This document shows, in pieces, positions 1 to 13,900 of a stretch of DNA of 64,000 nucleotides. Where the stretch lies: assembly GCA_031761405.1 (NCBI GenBank), contig JASEVX010000003.1, positions 140,787,762 through 140,851,761 of the forward strand, written 5' to 3'. The notes below the pieces were generated by a model. The model was not told where the DNA came from. It saw only the letters and a list, made by a program, of their open reading frames with translations, and did not search any database. Source of the DNA: Serripes groenlandicus (Eukaryota > Mollusca > Bivalvia > Cardiida > Cardiidae). Position 1 is the first letter of the stretch. Each line of letters opens with the position of its first letter. The position numbers and the translations under genes were made by a program.

Positions 1-1778
1 TAAGTTAAGTTTAAATATATATGCAGAGGACTAGATAAGGAGGAGTAAACTGGGGTTTTTCCAATAATATCTCCTTTATGAATTAACTTAACCCTATGTC
101 ATGAGACGATTCTTTTGGTACCAAAAACATAGGGTTTAGAATCATGTAATGTTTTGGGCAAATAGCATACTCTCCTTATCTAGAACTCTGTACTTGATTG
201 CCAAACAAACATGTAATATTTACAAACATGTCTATACATTCATGTCATTGTCATTCATGTCATTGTACAATTCTATCAAACTGTTATGTTTGTACTTTTC
301 ATTAAACATATATAACAGTTGTGACAAAACGATCATACATTCCACCAGCTGGAACCCATTTCGACCGTATTTATCACCTGTTCATATCACGCAAGTAATT
401 GAGTTTGTGAAATCCAGTGTATATAAACTCTGTAATACGACATTGGCTGTAACCTGTGCGTAATTATATTAAATATCATGAAATATAAACACAATTGAAC
501 AGGCGCATTTGTCATCTTTGAAATACAGTGAAAAGTAAGGTCGTATTTATTACACAGGTTGGGTATATATGTAATTATGTGTACAATTGTGTTCAACAGT
601 GCCTTTCTCAGGGTAAGCTAACCTTAGCTTAATTATGTCAAGGGAAGATTAGCCAGTTCATACAAAAAAGTACAAGTTTCAATTTGTGCAAAGTGTTTAT
701 AGATATATTTACAACTCTCCAGAAGCTTTAAACAAACTTGGTTAGTAATTTGCGGAAGATGTAAGCAGGCTGGACTGGACCTATATTGTTCGCAAAAACC
801 AGGTTGTACCTTTGTGCACGGGAAGGCTCAAATAAATATCATTCCAAGGATCTAATTCAAACGTTTGTTAGAAACTCTTTGAATGCCAATTAACTTTTTT
901 GAGCCGTACCGCTAGAAAACCAACGTTGTGGATTGCGTAAAGCATCGACCCGGATCAGGAATCATTACTCTATACCTCTATCCCCCTGAGACGGAATATG
1001 TCGGCCTTCATTAGCCTGCGCGGACTGCGCAGGCTGATCTGGGTCGATATATTACGCATATTCCATAAAGTTGGATTTCTCGTGGAACGGCTCATATCAT
1101 GAAATACATCTTGACAGATGTTACTTTATACATAACGCACTTGCATATTGTTAAAAAAAAGTCGATACCTACATAGACCAAGATTTGCGATCAATTTGTG
1201 TAGGTTGATCTAGACTTTTACTGTTTTACCTTAGTAAAAGAAGGTTTCAAGAAACCTCTGGCAAGTATTATCCAGAAGACTCAGCTAGTATTAAAATTCA
1301 GGCTGATCATGTGTATAAATTGTCGTGAATACGACGAAAAGCATGGCTCTTATAAAAAATATCACGTTATGATGTTGGGATAAAGTCAATGGTGGAATGC
1401 AATGAACAGTTCAGGGTTTCATAAAAAAGATGAAAATTTGTTTGTTTTAGTGTTATACCGATATAAATACAACGTGTTATCATCGAAAGTGTCATTTTCA
1501 CGAGAGATGAACATAACATTTGCAGTGTTCATGAATTGTAATATATATGTCGGAATAGCATCTAAACAAACAATGTTCTGTTTATTTCATACTTTTTTCT
1601 GATGCCATATAGATAAACCGTGAATAAATATCAAATGATAAATTCTATGTTTGACACATAGTGTGTTTATCAGTATATAATCCACGGCAAAGCATGAAAT
1701 AATGAAAGTATTCAGAGTACTGAAAGTCGGGTTAACATGAAACGATTTAATATGTTTAAAGATGTTAAAAGTATAAAG
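1..1778. other. AT-rich intergenic DNA, no gene seen
   Basis: Apart from the foldback repeat at 899-1095 I see no coding exon, RNA gene or long repeat here. Short open frames on both strands lack splice-site or protein-family support. The downstream exons of the minus-strand GTPase gene, which should follow 4761, were looked for in this stretch and not recognised. Confidence 0.5.
899..1095. repeat. Foldback MITE, family A, copy 1
   Basis: The left end (TGAGCCGTACCGCTAGAAAA) is an imperfect inverted copy of the right end (reading TGAGCCGTTCCACGAGAAAT on the other strand). The interior carries ATTACTCTATACCTCTATCC, a GAGACGGAAT motif and a CTGATCTGGGTCGATA motif. The same unit recurs at 4987-5163 and, with a decayed left arm, at 20590-20765, so it is an interspersed element. 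No transposase is encoded. Confidence 0.75.
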
Positions 1779-3256
1779 AACAAGATGTGTTTGTGAAACA
1801 CTGATGCCCCCCAATGGCAACATCTTGGTCAAATGTCAAGGTCGCCAGGTCAAAAATGTTGGTACTGACAGAAAGGTCATGTCACAAGGAATACACATGT
1901 GAAATATGGTAGCCGTACCTGTTATGGTTGAAAAGTAGTGGTCAAGGTTAAAGTTTTTTTCGAGAATGGCAACATCTAGGTCAAAGGTCAAGGTCGCAAG
2001 GTGAAAAATGTTGGTACTGACAGAAAGGTCATGTCACAAGATATACACATGAAATATGGTAGCCGTACCTGTTATGGTTAAAAAATAGTGGTCAAGGTTA
2101 AAGGTTTTTTTCGAGAATGGCAACATCTAGGTCAAAGGTCAAGGTCGCAAGGTGAACATGTTGGTAGTGACAGAAAGGTCATGTCACAAGGTATACACAT
2201 GTGAAATATGGTAGCCGTACCTGTTATGGTTCAAAAGTAGTCGTCAAGGTTAAAGTTTTTATCGAGAATGGCAACATCTAGGTCAAAGGTCAAGGTCGCA
2301 AGGTGAAAACGTTTGGTACTGACAGAAAGGTCATGTCACAAGGTATACACATGTGAAATATGGTAGCCTTACCTGTTATGGTTCAAAAGGAGTGGGGAAG
2401 GTTAACTAAAATTGGGAATGGCAACATCCAGGTCAAAGGTCAAGGTCGCAAGGTGAAAATGTTGGTAGTGACAGAAAGGTCATGTCACAAGGTATACACA
2501 TGTGAAATATGGTAGCCGTACCTGTTATGGTTCAAAAGTAGTCGTCAAGGTTAAAGTTGTTATCGAAAATGGCAACATCTAGGTCAAAGGTCAAGGTCGC
2601 AAGGTGAAAAAGTTTGGTACTGACAGAAAGTTCATGTCACAAGGTATACACATGTGAAATATGGTAGCCTTACCTGTTATGGTTCAAAAGAAGTGGGGAA
2701 GGTTAACTAAAATTGGGAATAGGTCAAAGGTCAAGGTCGCAAGGTCAAAAATGTTGGTACTGACAGAAAGGTCATGTCACAAGGAATACACATGTGAAAT
2801 ACGGTAGCCGTACCTGTTATGGTTCAAAAGTAATGGCCAAGGTTAAAGTTTTTTTCGAGAATGGCAACATCTAGGTCAAAGGTCAAGGTCGCAAGGTCAA
2901 ACATTTTGGTACTGACAGAAAGGTAATGTCACAAGGAATACACATGTGAAATATGGTAGCCGTACCTGTTATGGTTCAAAAGTAGTGGTCAAGGTTAAAG
3001 TTTTTTCGTGCAGACAGGCCAAAAACTACATCTAGGTCAAAGGTCAAGGTCGCAAGGTCAAAAATTTTGGTACTGACAGAAACGTCATGTCACAAGGAAT
3101 ACACATGTGAAATATGGTAGCCGTACCTGTTATGGTTCAAAAGTAGTGGTCAAGGTTAAAGTTTTTTTTGTGCAGACAGACAGACAGACGTGCAGACGTG
3201 CAGACAGACAGGCCAAAAACTATATGCCCCCCGAATCGGAGATTCCGGGGGGGCAT
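1779..3256 (-). mobile_element. HINE/pearl-like tandem-array element (ATGCCCCCC family)
   Basis: Read on the minus strand, the element opens with a hairpin, ATGCCCCCC paired with GGGGGGCAT around 3224-3256. A CTGT/ACGT-rich microsatellite follows (3170-3212), then about nine direct repeats of roughly 155 bp with key words CAAGGTCGCAAGGT and GTAGCCGTACCTGTTATGG. It closes with a second GGGGGGCAT, a small palindrome (GTGTTTCACAAACAC) and CTTGTT at 1779-1784. This layout matches bivalve pearl elements and Helentron-type HINEs as I remember them. It has no coding capacity; the open frames inside it are by-products of the repeats. Confidence 0.7.
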
Positions 3257-3369
3257 AACAATGTACAGTGGTGTATGAAGGGTTAAAACAACAAGCGTTG
3301 TCCGCAAGACAGCATGCTTGACTATTTGGCCATTTGATACTATAGTCAACAGCTGTTACTGAGATAGTG

Positions 3370-4090
3370 GCTTGATAGTAAAGTACTATAAATCAAGTTG
3401 TTTGAATAGCATCTGCTGTTTGTTAGAAAAGGCCTAGCATGCAAAACCTTAACCCAAAATTCTAACTTCAACAAGGGCCATCATTTATAATGAATCCAGT
3501 GAGGAGTTACCTAACCTGATTGTTTGTTACCTTTAAAGACTATATTGGAAGTTTTAAATCAATCCCCGAGTTGTTTCTGAGATATGTGCATGATGGTGCC
3601 ATGCATGAAAAACTTTAACCGTGACTGTCTGATACCCCTGAAGACATGAATGAAGTTTCAAGTCAATACCATTAGTGGTAACTGAGATATATTCTTGATA
3701 GTACCTTGCATACTAGACTTTAACCAAACTTTCTAAGTCCAAAAAGGGGCATAATTGTGTCAAAATATGATGTAGAGTTCTTGGACTTTTCCTGCAAGGT
3801 CATTTGATGATGTCCAATAAGTGGGTGAAGATTCAAAGCACTCCCATGAGTGGTTTCTGAGATATGTGCAGTAAAGTACCTTGCATGTAACAACATTTTT
3901 AAAGTCAAACAGGGCCATGATTTCTACTAAATTCAAACAAGAGTTATCTAACTTGACTGTCTGACACCCCTGAATACATGGATGAAGTTGCTAGTCAATG
4001 GCATTAGTGGTAACTGAGATATGTCCATGATAGTACCTTGCATGCAACACTTTAACCAAAGCTGCAACACCGACGCCAACGCCGACGCAC
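3370..4090. repeat. Degenerate tandem repeat tract
   Basis: About three diverged units of roughly 200-300 bp share the words TACCTTGCATG, AACTTTAACC, ACACCCCTGAA and GTGGTAACTGAGATAT. The tract ends in a run of CGACGCC-type triplets (4065-4090), as at 10868-10905. It looks like the worn interior of another tandem-array element; its ends are not clear. Confidence 0.5.
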
Positions 4091-4760
4091 AAGTGAATGT
4101 AATAGCTAAAAATGAAAACGGTCAATATGCAGTTAATTTTGTTTCATTAACACATTAACTGCATACAGCATAATAACAACATTTTGGAATATGTTTGGCG
4201 GAAGATTTCTTTAACCAAGAGGGAGCGGTAGGACAAGGCTTGAAATCGGATCCCTCCCGCTAATATTGAGCAATATTACATGTATGTAACTCAAGTGTCT
4301 CCGGCCATCTCACAGTGGTAACCGAATTTCGTTCAACAGGCGAAGTAAAACACTTTCACTACTGAATCAAAACCGTTATTATTGGGCATATTTGTGTTTC
4401 CAGAATCATGTTTCAACAGTAACTGCATAGTAATTAACACATGGCGTTAGCCTATTTTGAGTATTCAATAAGAATTATTTAACTTTTTTACAGTGCGCAC
4501 ATTGTTGTTTGTGGCTGTATGGTCAACATCCGTTGAAAACGTTTCGATCGCAATAGTAGTTTGAATTGATTAGCAATTGTACCCGACTAAAATGAGAAAC
4601 AGTTATGACAACCATACACATGTTTAGTCAAACAGGGAGTATACATAAGTGTACATCCTCCGTGATATAAATGAAATTCTGATTTAACCCCCCCACCCCC
4701 TTTTTTTTCCCTCAATTTTGTTTATAATAAACCTCCAATTGAAAAAAGAAACATCCGTAC

Positions 4761-4966
4761 CTCCTATCAATAAACGCAGTATTTCTTTAGTATCCTCGTC
4801 ATTCCTATCTTTCATACCAGCAGCATCAAAAATATCTGGTAGTTTGTCCCGAACAGCCTTCATTAATGTCGTACTGTCCGATATGCCATGTATACTGTGA
4901 TTTTCTTGATTTCTTTGCTCTTCTCTCCTCTCAAAATCCGTGTCCTTTGCGCCACAGTTCTTATAA
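4761..4966 (-). CDS. GTPase gene exon 3 (G3 motif)
   Basis: A 206-bp exon bounded by a TTGTTAG acceptor (4968-4967) and a GTACGG donor (4760-4755). Codon TG|T joins exon 2 to it, giving Cys-Tyr-Lys-Asn. It is rich in charged residues (FERREEQRNQENH) and carries the DAAG G3 motif near its 3' end. A foldback repeat begins only about 20 bp upstream of the acceptor. Confidence 0.75.
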
Positions 4967-7900
4967 CTAACAAATAGAGGATAATTATGCCGTCCCGCAA
5001 ACGTGTGGACTCTGCGTAAAGCATCAGGAATCATTACTCTATACCTCTATCCCCCTGAGACGGAATGTGTCGCCCCGGATCAGTTTGTGCGGACTGCGCA
5101 GGCTGATCTGGGTCGATACATTACGCAGAGGCCATACTTTTGGTTTCCTCGCGGGACGGCTCAAATATTTGTTTTGGTACAAGATCGAGTAATAGTTTCC
5201 GAGAAAACTGTGAAATTTTTAATTTGATAAATTCACCGTTTGCAAGAATGAGTTTGTCAGGATATAATACATTGTTATGTCTAAATGATCCACTGAAAAG
5301 CATATAATCAAAAGAGACATGACTTTTCTATGAACGGCTCTCCAGGCTAACTAACTTTAGAGCAATGGCAACCGTTGCAGATCAAGATCAAACTGCGCAT
5401 CTGCTCACATTGATCTGGCTATGCACTGATTGCTCTATAGTAATAGAAACTTCTGAAAAATAGTATCTATTTGGATCCTTTTAGGCCTGAACAAAACAGT
5501 ATCCGTTTGGATCCGATAGCATGTATGAATGATCCTGAAAAACAGTATCAATTTCGGACAAGACAAATAGCTGTAGACAATCCATAGTCCCCTAACGGGG
5601 GAGAGGGCGTCAACTATATTTAGGATATAACGAAATGTCATTTAAACAAGTTCTTTATATTCGCTTAAGTTGCATAGGATTATATATATAGGATGATTGA
5701 CTTTATCTAGCATGTGACATTTCGTTTTCCTAAGACAAAAAACGGTTTCTATAGGTGAACCAGGGCAGGATATATAGCCAATACATGGTTTCTATTGGGA
5801 TAATCCAACTTACCAAGATGCATATTCGACCGAATTTGAAAACTTCAAGTGTGATATTAAAGGAGGTATAGCAATATAATAAGAATGTAAGATCAATATC
5901 AAAGTGACCAAAATTTAGTATTCGACACACCATCTTACTATGATACATCAACATGCTGAAAACAAACCTCTAGGTGCGATAATATAGGTGATATGGCCCG
6001 GTCAAGCTTTATCGTTAATTTGGGATAGAGGTCAAGGTCACAATATCATAGAAGATATAGCCCTTACTGACATTTTCTTCAAATTTAGTCAAAGGTCGAG
6101 ATCACATTCCGCCGATTTTTCTAGCGACAAACCGCCTTCCCAAGATGCATCTTCAAAGCAAACTTGTTCGAAAATATCGGAGATATGACCTCGGCAAGCT
6201 TTTCTTTACATAATGTCATACGTCAAAGTCAGTGATCCAACTTTAGTACACAAGACATCTTATTAACAAGATACTTTTACGCAAAGTTTTCTTACATAGG
6301 GTCAGAGATCAAGGTCAAAGTGACCTAATTTAGGTACGTCTTCCCAAGATGCATACACAATTTGGCAACGCAACTCTTTGTGAACTGGTATATGAGATAT
6401 AGCCCCGACAAGGTTATGTAGAATGACGAACGGACAGACGTACGGCAGAAGAGAAAACCTATAGTTCCCTGGGACTCCCGCTGGGGGAATTATAAGGAAA
6501 TAACATCTGACAATTAACCCCAAATGTATGATCAGGGTTACATATTTATAAGTTAACTGTAATTTTTTCAAACAACGAATGCTCGATCAAAGCTAGTCCC
6601 TTAACTGTATGTCTTACCATTTCAGCTGCAATGTATATGATGTCACATCTCCGCCGAAACCAGCCTTAGCCCTGGGAATATATTCACCTATAATGACCTT
6701 CAACAGCGTGTTTATGATGGAACTTTTCCCAGAGCCACTTTGACCAATCAGTAACACATTGTGTTTCTTGTAATCCCGCTGGCTACAAAAACGAACGATA
6801 TCCTTGACTAGTTGAAAGTTTTCCTTCCGGACATCATTATAGCTACGTTCATCTGAAACTATAGTACCAGTTGTACGTTAGCTTATTTCGCGAATCCACT
6901 TCTCAAATCACAGTAACCTGAGCGTGCTGTTTCAGATAACGTAAAACTAATCATTGTAACTTGAGCAGCGTTAAAAAAAAAAAAGAGCGGTGCTCCAAGA
7001 ATGCAAACTTTAACGTAATTCTTAAAGGTGTTGATAAAGACCTTGCGTTTCTTGTAAGCCCACTGGCTACAATAACGAACGATATCATTGACTAAACTAC
7101 TATTTTCATCTCGGACTTCTTTTTTGCAACGTTCAGCTGGATTAGTACCAGCAGTAAGTTAGCTAAAGTGGCGAATCCACCAATCAAATTACAGCAACTG
7201 TGAAGTAGTTCGTATTCGATTTGTTGATTCATTACCATTAAAGCATCGGTAACCACTGCCGGTCTTTCTCAAACAAGGTAAATAGAAAATTAACTTAAGC
7301 AGTTTAAAAGGAAATGGAAATGTCATAGAGCCATTGCTACACATGTTCAAGGGATGGTTTTGACCACGACTGCTCTAGATTGATAGTGATAAGAATAGAC
7401 ATTTACGGTGAGAAAAATAGAGAAACAAACACAAAATCTGACCAGTAGTTTTCGACAAGAAGATTTTTAAAGTTGTTCCTGTCCGTTGCCATGGCAACCA
7501 GAGTTCCGCATTGCATTCAATTATTTGAACATCTTTGAAAGGGGACCACACAAGGAACATCCCTGTAAACTTTTATCAAAATTAGTAGTTTATGGGGAGA
7601 TGTCGTTTGAAGCAAATTAAAAAAAACGGCTGCAATAACTTACTCTAGCCTCTGGCTCAGATGAGCTAAAACGAGATATGGTTAGTAAAGAGGTCAATTG
7701 ATGCTGATCAAATCAATGGCGGAGTATTAAACTTGCAAGATTCGCTTCCAATAGCTACACATGTTTACCAAACATCAACAGTTTGGTTTGAAAGAAAAAT
7801 ATTTAATCAATATTCCAATAATAGTGTAAAAGACTGTTTTACGTCATACTGTTAGTATACTGTCGATGAGCAATACGTATAAATGCTGGGACTTGCGGTA

Positions 7901-10900
7901 ATTGTCACTCCCGGGGCGGACCCAGTCGTGAACAAAGGTGCATCATTTGAACAATATTGATTGAGGGTAACGTCATGATGTTATATACAGAATACAAATT
8001 AGATGTGGGCCTTGCGGTTTTAGACAAGAATATTTTAAAGTTTGTCCTACATAAGTCCTATGGAAACCCGCGACTTCCCGCATCCGAGGCGGACACAATG
8101 TAGCATTTGCAATGGTTCAATGTTGTAAAAATGAAAGTGTGAAATTTTTCAAATTTAAGGATATGTTTACTACTGCTACCATAAGTGTAGACCACTACTT
8201 GCCTTTTACTTCTATAGACTGGTGTTAAGTACACCTTACGTATCAAATTTTGGGGTACATTAAACATCCATTTTTATAAACGTTTTTTATAGTGATTTTG
8301 TAATGATAAAAATCATTAGAACAATTAAGAACGTTAATTATCACGTATCTCATATACAGACAAATCTCACTGCATCTAGTTTAGTTTAAACTTATTTATT
8401 TTACATCGATTGCGAAACAAGCCTTTGGCTTAGATTAATCACTCTCGATGTCTGCTTCCTGGAGACTTAACCAGTACTCGCGCCGTTTGTGTGGAAAAAT
8501 CCCAAAGTCAGGACCCGCTCATCACGGGACTCGAACCAGGGACCTTTGATACGAGAGGCCGACGCTCTACCTCTGCACCACTGTCTTCTGCATCTGTTGC
8601 AGACAACATTAGAAAACATTGCTTGAAATGACAAATTGGCCATGATGAGCAATTTCTCCTTTTCCTACAATGCGTCCTTCTCTATATTTAGATAACATTT
8701 AGAAAATACAGACTTTCCACCGATGTTTTCAGAGGCATTTACTACAGGTTTGTTCTATCGATCATCTGGTTTAATAACCCCCTTTATTAATTTCATAATA
8801 ATTTTAACTACCAGTGAACATTACGTTTGTCTGGATTCATCTGTACCCAACTATGTGTATCAAACCCAAATATGTGGGTACTCATGGTTTTTTTTAGCTA
8901 AAGTAATTGGTTTGTTAAAGGCATCCGCCGTGCCTAGCGTCGTGGATTTGGAAACGGGCCTCCCGGGTTGGATCCCCAATCACGGATTGATGCATAAGTG
9001 AATTGTCGCCGTGATATAACTGAAATAATGTTGAAAATGGCGTAAAAGCGTAATAAAACAATTGGTGTGTTGCCTTAAATCTATTCAATGTTAAGGATAA
9101 CGGTCTGAATATATAAACTCATGTCCGGAACATTAGAATGTGTGTATATATGAGCAATTTCTCCTTTTGTGGGGGAAATGTGAATGAGCTTGTTTTGAAT
9201 GTTGTGTGATGTAAAGGCACCAAAAGTCGTATGTATCAGGAAATGGTTTATCCATGTGTATTGTTTATTTATTTGAGAGGATGTATATTATAAGTCAACA
9301 TTGTGTTTATTGTATGCTTTTTATTTACAATCAACTGACATAATAATACAACATTACTGTATCTGATGATCATCTGAATGCACTGTTGAAAATGATGTGT
9401 ATATTCAAAAGGAATCAGATTTTTTTTATTATGCCATAAAATATAGCATTTCTGAACAGTGTATGTTTAAACAGTTCTATGTCGAACAACGTGGGCAAAC
9501 TAATGAAAGTGCAATCGTAGACATAGATACGATCTCATCTACGTTCTCGGTGCAATATTTTCCAAACCGTCTGCTGTGGTAAAATCTTATCAGAAATCTA
9601 TTTTTTAGTAACATCTCGATTTTTCCGCCATTTACAATGTTGTAGTGTTTAATTCATATGTGTATTCATGAAGGATCATGATCGCAGCATAATTTAATTA
9701 TGCAAATAATATTTAAAAAGAATGCTGTCATACACATATTCTAATCAAATTTAAGGTTTACTAAATGTGTACGTGATTCAAACTGTGCTTCTATTTCTAC
9801 GGGAATGGTAACATAACATCGTCTGCACGTATCATATATATATATATATATATAACTATACATTTGACTGTTGTTTGGTTTGCAGTAACAGCGTGCTACG
9901 GACTGTCGAAAAAAACTATTTATACGAAATTTGTATGTGATGTTGTTGTTTTTCCTTGTTGTGTTCTTATGGCACTTTGGCGATTGTAATGCAATCGCCA
10001 ATTACAATCGCCACAAAGAAGAACAATACGTACGTTGTCTAAATGAAAACAAACGTTGAGAAAACTAGGTACCACTTCCAGCTTTTTCCTGATCAACTGA
10101 TATTTCATTTTGAGATCGGAAAGCACAACATAATCCTAAAGTTAGTGCGGGTACGTATACTCGTTGACCATTTATCAGTGTAACGGAGAAAATATTGACA
10201 TTTAAGGGGAGCTAGGTGCGTTGAATGTGAAGGCACACTATATATAGAATACACTCCAGACCTCGTTTAGGGAATGTCAATGAACAATACCCTCTACTTA
10301 TCAGTTGATTTCGAAAACAAGTAACGCCATATTTAGATACCGTTATCGACCTGGCGTAGCGAACATTCTATCTTATCCACCATTGACTTATCCACCATTG
10401 AAAGTATTAAGCCATTCCCAAATGCACACGAATTTGGATCCATCCATTTTGATCAGAATAGGATCAAAAATCCGCATCATAATACTCTTAAAAACTGTTT
10501 GACAAATGAAGGGTTTTATATGATTCATGCAATTCCTCATTTTATTACTGAAAAATTATTTCAACAATATCAAATGAATTTAGTTTCATTTATATAGATT
10601 TCCCACTTGTTGATGGCTAGATCAGTTCAAGGTCGTTTACTTTACATGTGTCGATTGTGGGAAAGCATTTAACAAGTTATAGTCAGTCCTTATCACCAGA
10701 CTAGTCATATTCGTTTTCTACTTTAACTTCTTGATCATTGTGTCTCTACCGTAACCCCAATTCAAAACAAGAGCACCGCGTACGGCACAGACGCTCGACT
10801 GATAGGGAGAAAAAGAAAGAAAAAAAATGAGCTAAACAAAAAACCTTAACCGGACGCCCACTCCGCCGCCGCCGCCGCCGCCGACGCCGACGCCGACGAC

Positions 10901-13900
10901 GACGCCAGGGTCATGACAATAACTCTCGTTTTTTACAAAAGTCGAGCTAATAATATATGAACGCTTTCCCTAATACGACAATTCTGCAGGAGACAACTTT
11001 GAACATATTTTGTCAAAAAATAAAAAATCTCTCAAATTGAATGGATAACCTAGATGACTAAAAGTGGAAAACATTGTGGCAAAAGGAGAAATTGCTCGTT
11101 TTGGGAAATTCCTTCTTTTGTCACTATGTTTTCAAAAAGCCGTCTGCTGCAGAGGCGTCCGAAAGCGTCTACATGATGGAACGTGTTAAAGATTGTAAAG
11201 AATTGCTAATGTAAATACTTTTTAAGTTTCATTGATATTTGAAATGTTTAGAACTCAGTGTTTACTTGTTTAGTGAATTTGTAACCCTTTCTATCATTTA
11301 GAGGCTTTCTGATGCCCATACAGGAGACGACTTCTGAAAACGTTATGGCAAAAGGAGAAATTGCTCATGATGAGCAATTTCTCCTTATTGCCACAATGTG
11401 TTCAACACTATTCAATAATTAAACTATCAGTTATAGAAATATTTCCTTTTTTTGTCTAGATGTTTTCAAGGTCGTCTGCTGCAGATGTGTTGTATGTGGG
11501 AAAAGGTTAATTAACAGTATATTCATGAGCATTTATATAATTATATAAAATTTATGTTCGCGTGCTCAGATGTCAACCTTTTTAAAACGTTATCACTACC
11601 TTTTATTGCTAAAGAAATCGCTAAGCTTTAAATAGTCTCTCTTTTAGGTTTGTATGGCAGCTTGAAATGACCCCGAGATAAAACGATAATTTATTGCAGA
11701 TCAGTGAACTGTGATATTGTGAAAAAGTAGCATTTATTTTGTGTTAAATTATCGCGAAACCGTTAACCGATATAATGATTTTGCGATAAATTTGTGTCCT
11801 AAACGATTTTATTATTTTGATATTGGGAACACTTTCATTCGGTATGAAGACGTTAATGCAATTATTCATTTCTTTTCTTGGAAAAAATATCATTGGTTCG
11901 TATTATTCGTATATTACGTGTCAGATTACGTGTCAGATTACGGATGAAAACTGCAGAGGCTGCGCTGCGGCTTATACACAAAGTATGATAAAAACAATGT
12001 TAAATAATATAACCTAAAATTATTTAAGATTGTATATTACAATAAAAAGAGTTTTATAGTATATGTCCACGCTTCTATAACGCATATAACTGAAATTATT
12101 GTTTTTTCTAAGGTTAGGGGGAGCAATGAAAGCTGTCATAAAGGAGCGTTTATGTTCCCATTAAATTAACGGTGAAGTGGCAATTTCCGCGACCGAACAG
12201 ATGAAACGGCAAACCAAAAATTCGATCTATATACAATGCGAATGATGCAATAGTCCAGACCATGTGTTATTGTGCATACACTTTAACATTGGGGGTGCAG
12301 ACATTTAGACATTTATAATTGTTTGACTTTTTGTCAATACATAAAGTACATGATTCAAATATTATGCATATCGTGTTTTTCAAACGGCATTGGCATTACA
12401 CTTTATACTGTGTATACATTTTGCTCGATTCTGCATACGGCATATTTTATTGTTTATACGGAATACGTCCCCAGACCTACGTCCCCAGACCTTTCCTTTT
12501 GTATTTAATTAGCAAGAGATTGCATAGGACTACAATCAAATACATATGCGCCATGCTTGCACATGTTTATTCGCTTTCCGCATACACCATAACGAATATT
12601 TATTTCCCCTCCCACGAAATTCTAGCAATTTCATTGGTTAAAGCCTGTCACGTGCACACCCCCTATATTTCTATAGGGGGTGAGTAAATTCCATAGGGGG
12701 TGAGTAAATTCAATATGGCTTCTATTCTCAGATCAAGCTGACTGGAAGTTTTTTTCAGTTGCCTATGTTAAAATAGATCTATATACTGTATAATATCTTG
12801 ATATTTTTAACAACGATTTGTTTACAATATATATATCATAACGACTACGAAGTTGAATATCATGCAAAGTAACTTCCCTTTCCATAGAAAAAAAAAAAAT
12901 CAATGAATGTATAAAAATAATGCATGTCCTACGCTTGTTAATTTTTTTTTTTCCCCTTAGTGGGTCAGTAACAGACCATTTATAACTGATTTATTTCATC
13001 AACCACCTTTCATGAACAAAACAAATTGATATTGTTTCATTTCAGAACTCAGAACTAATGTAAATATGTCATTAAAGAAGTAAAAACTGCAAAAGTGATT
13101 TTTGCCTTAAAATAGAACAATAATACACCCACAAATGGGTGTATAGAAATATGGAAGATCATGTTATATTGATCAAGAAACCGACCATAAATTTTAAGCT
13201 GAAACCGGAAGTCACAAACAAACCACAAATATGGAAAAACAAATCGCAAAAGGACCTATAGAAGCTAACGCTTATGTACATAGTCAGGGACTATGTCCCT
13301 GACATAATGTACAATATGGTCTCTAATACTATATAAACTATATAAACTTCATTATTAAAGTGGGTTTAGTACTAGGAATTTTAAAAATACTGGGACCAAA
13401 TACTAGGAAAATGACGTCACGTCATCGGTTTGACGTCATAACGCTAGTGATTTGGCGCCAAAACCCGTAAATTTCATCTAGAAATATTGTAAATGTTAAT
13501 GTAAATGAAAGAGTATCATTTTTTTTTGCTCATGAAAGGTGGTCGATGAAATAAATCAGTTATTTGGTCTGTTACTGACCCACTACTGAAAAATAGGGGG
13601 TATGTTGAATGTATAGGGGGACTCGGCTAACGCCTCGCCCCCTATAAATTCCACAGACCCCCTATTTTTCCGTAGTGGGTCAGTAACAGACCAAATAACT
13701 AATATTATTTCACCTCCCACTAGAAACTGGCCTTTTCATTGGACAAGAGAAGTCACGTGGTGACCCACTATTTTTCTATAGTGGGTCAGTAAATTTCTAT
13801 AGTGGGTCAGTAGTCGACAATCCATTCTTTCTTTAAAATCACCTTTTTCTATCCCAAAATGACGTAAATCACTAACAATATTACAACTGTAAATTGTGTT

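Noticed and set aside
4684..4760. Unspliced extension of GTPase exon 3 to a stop (TDVSFFNW ... GWGG)
   Set aside because: A good GTACGG donor sits right after GG, and the IFI44-like domain needs further G4/G5 exons, so read-through is the less likely reading.
10860..10905. Coding triplet repeat
   Set aside because: The CCG/CGACGC run lies at the edge of a repeat element with no start, stop-free extension or splice sites.
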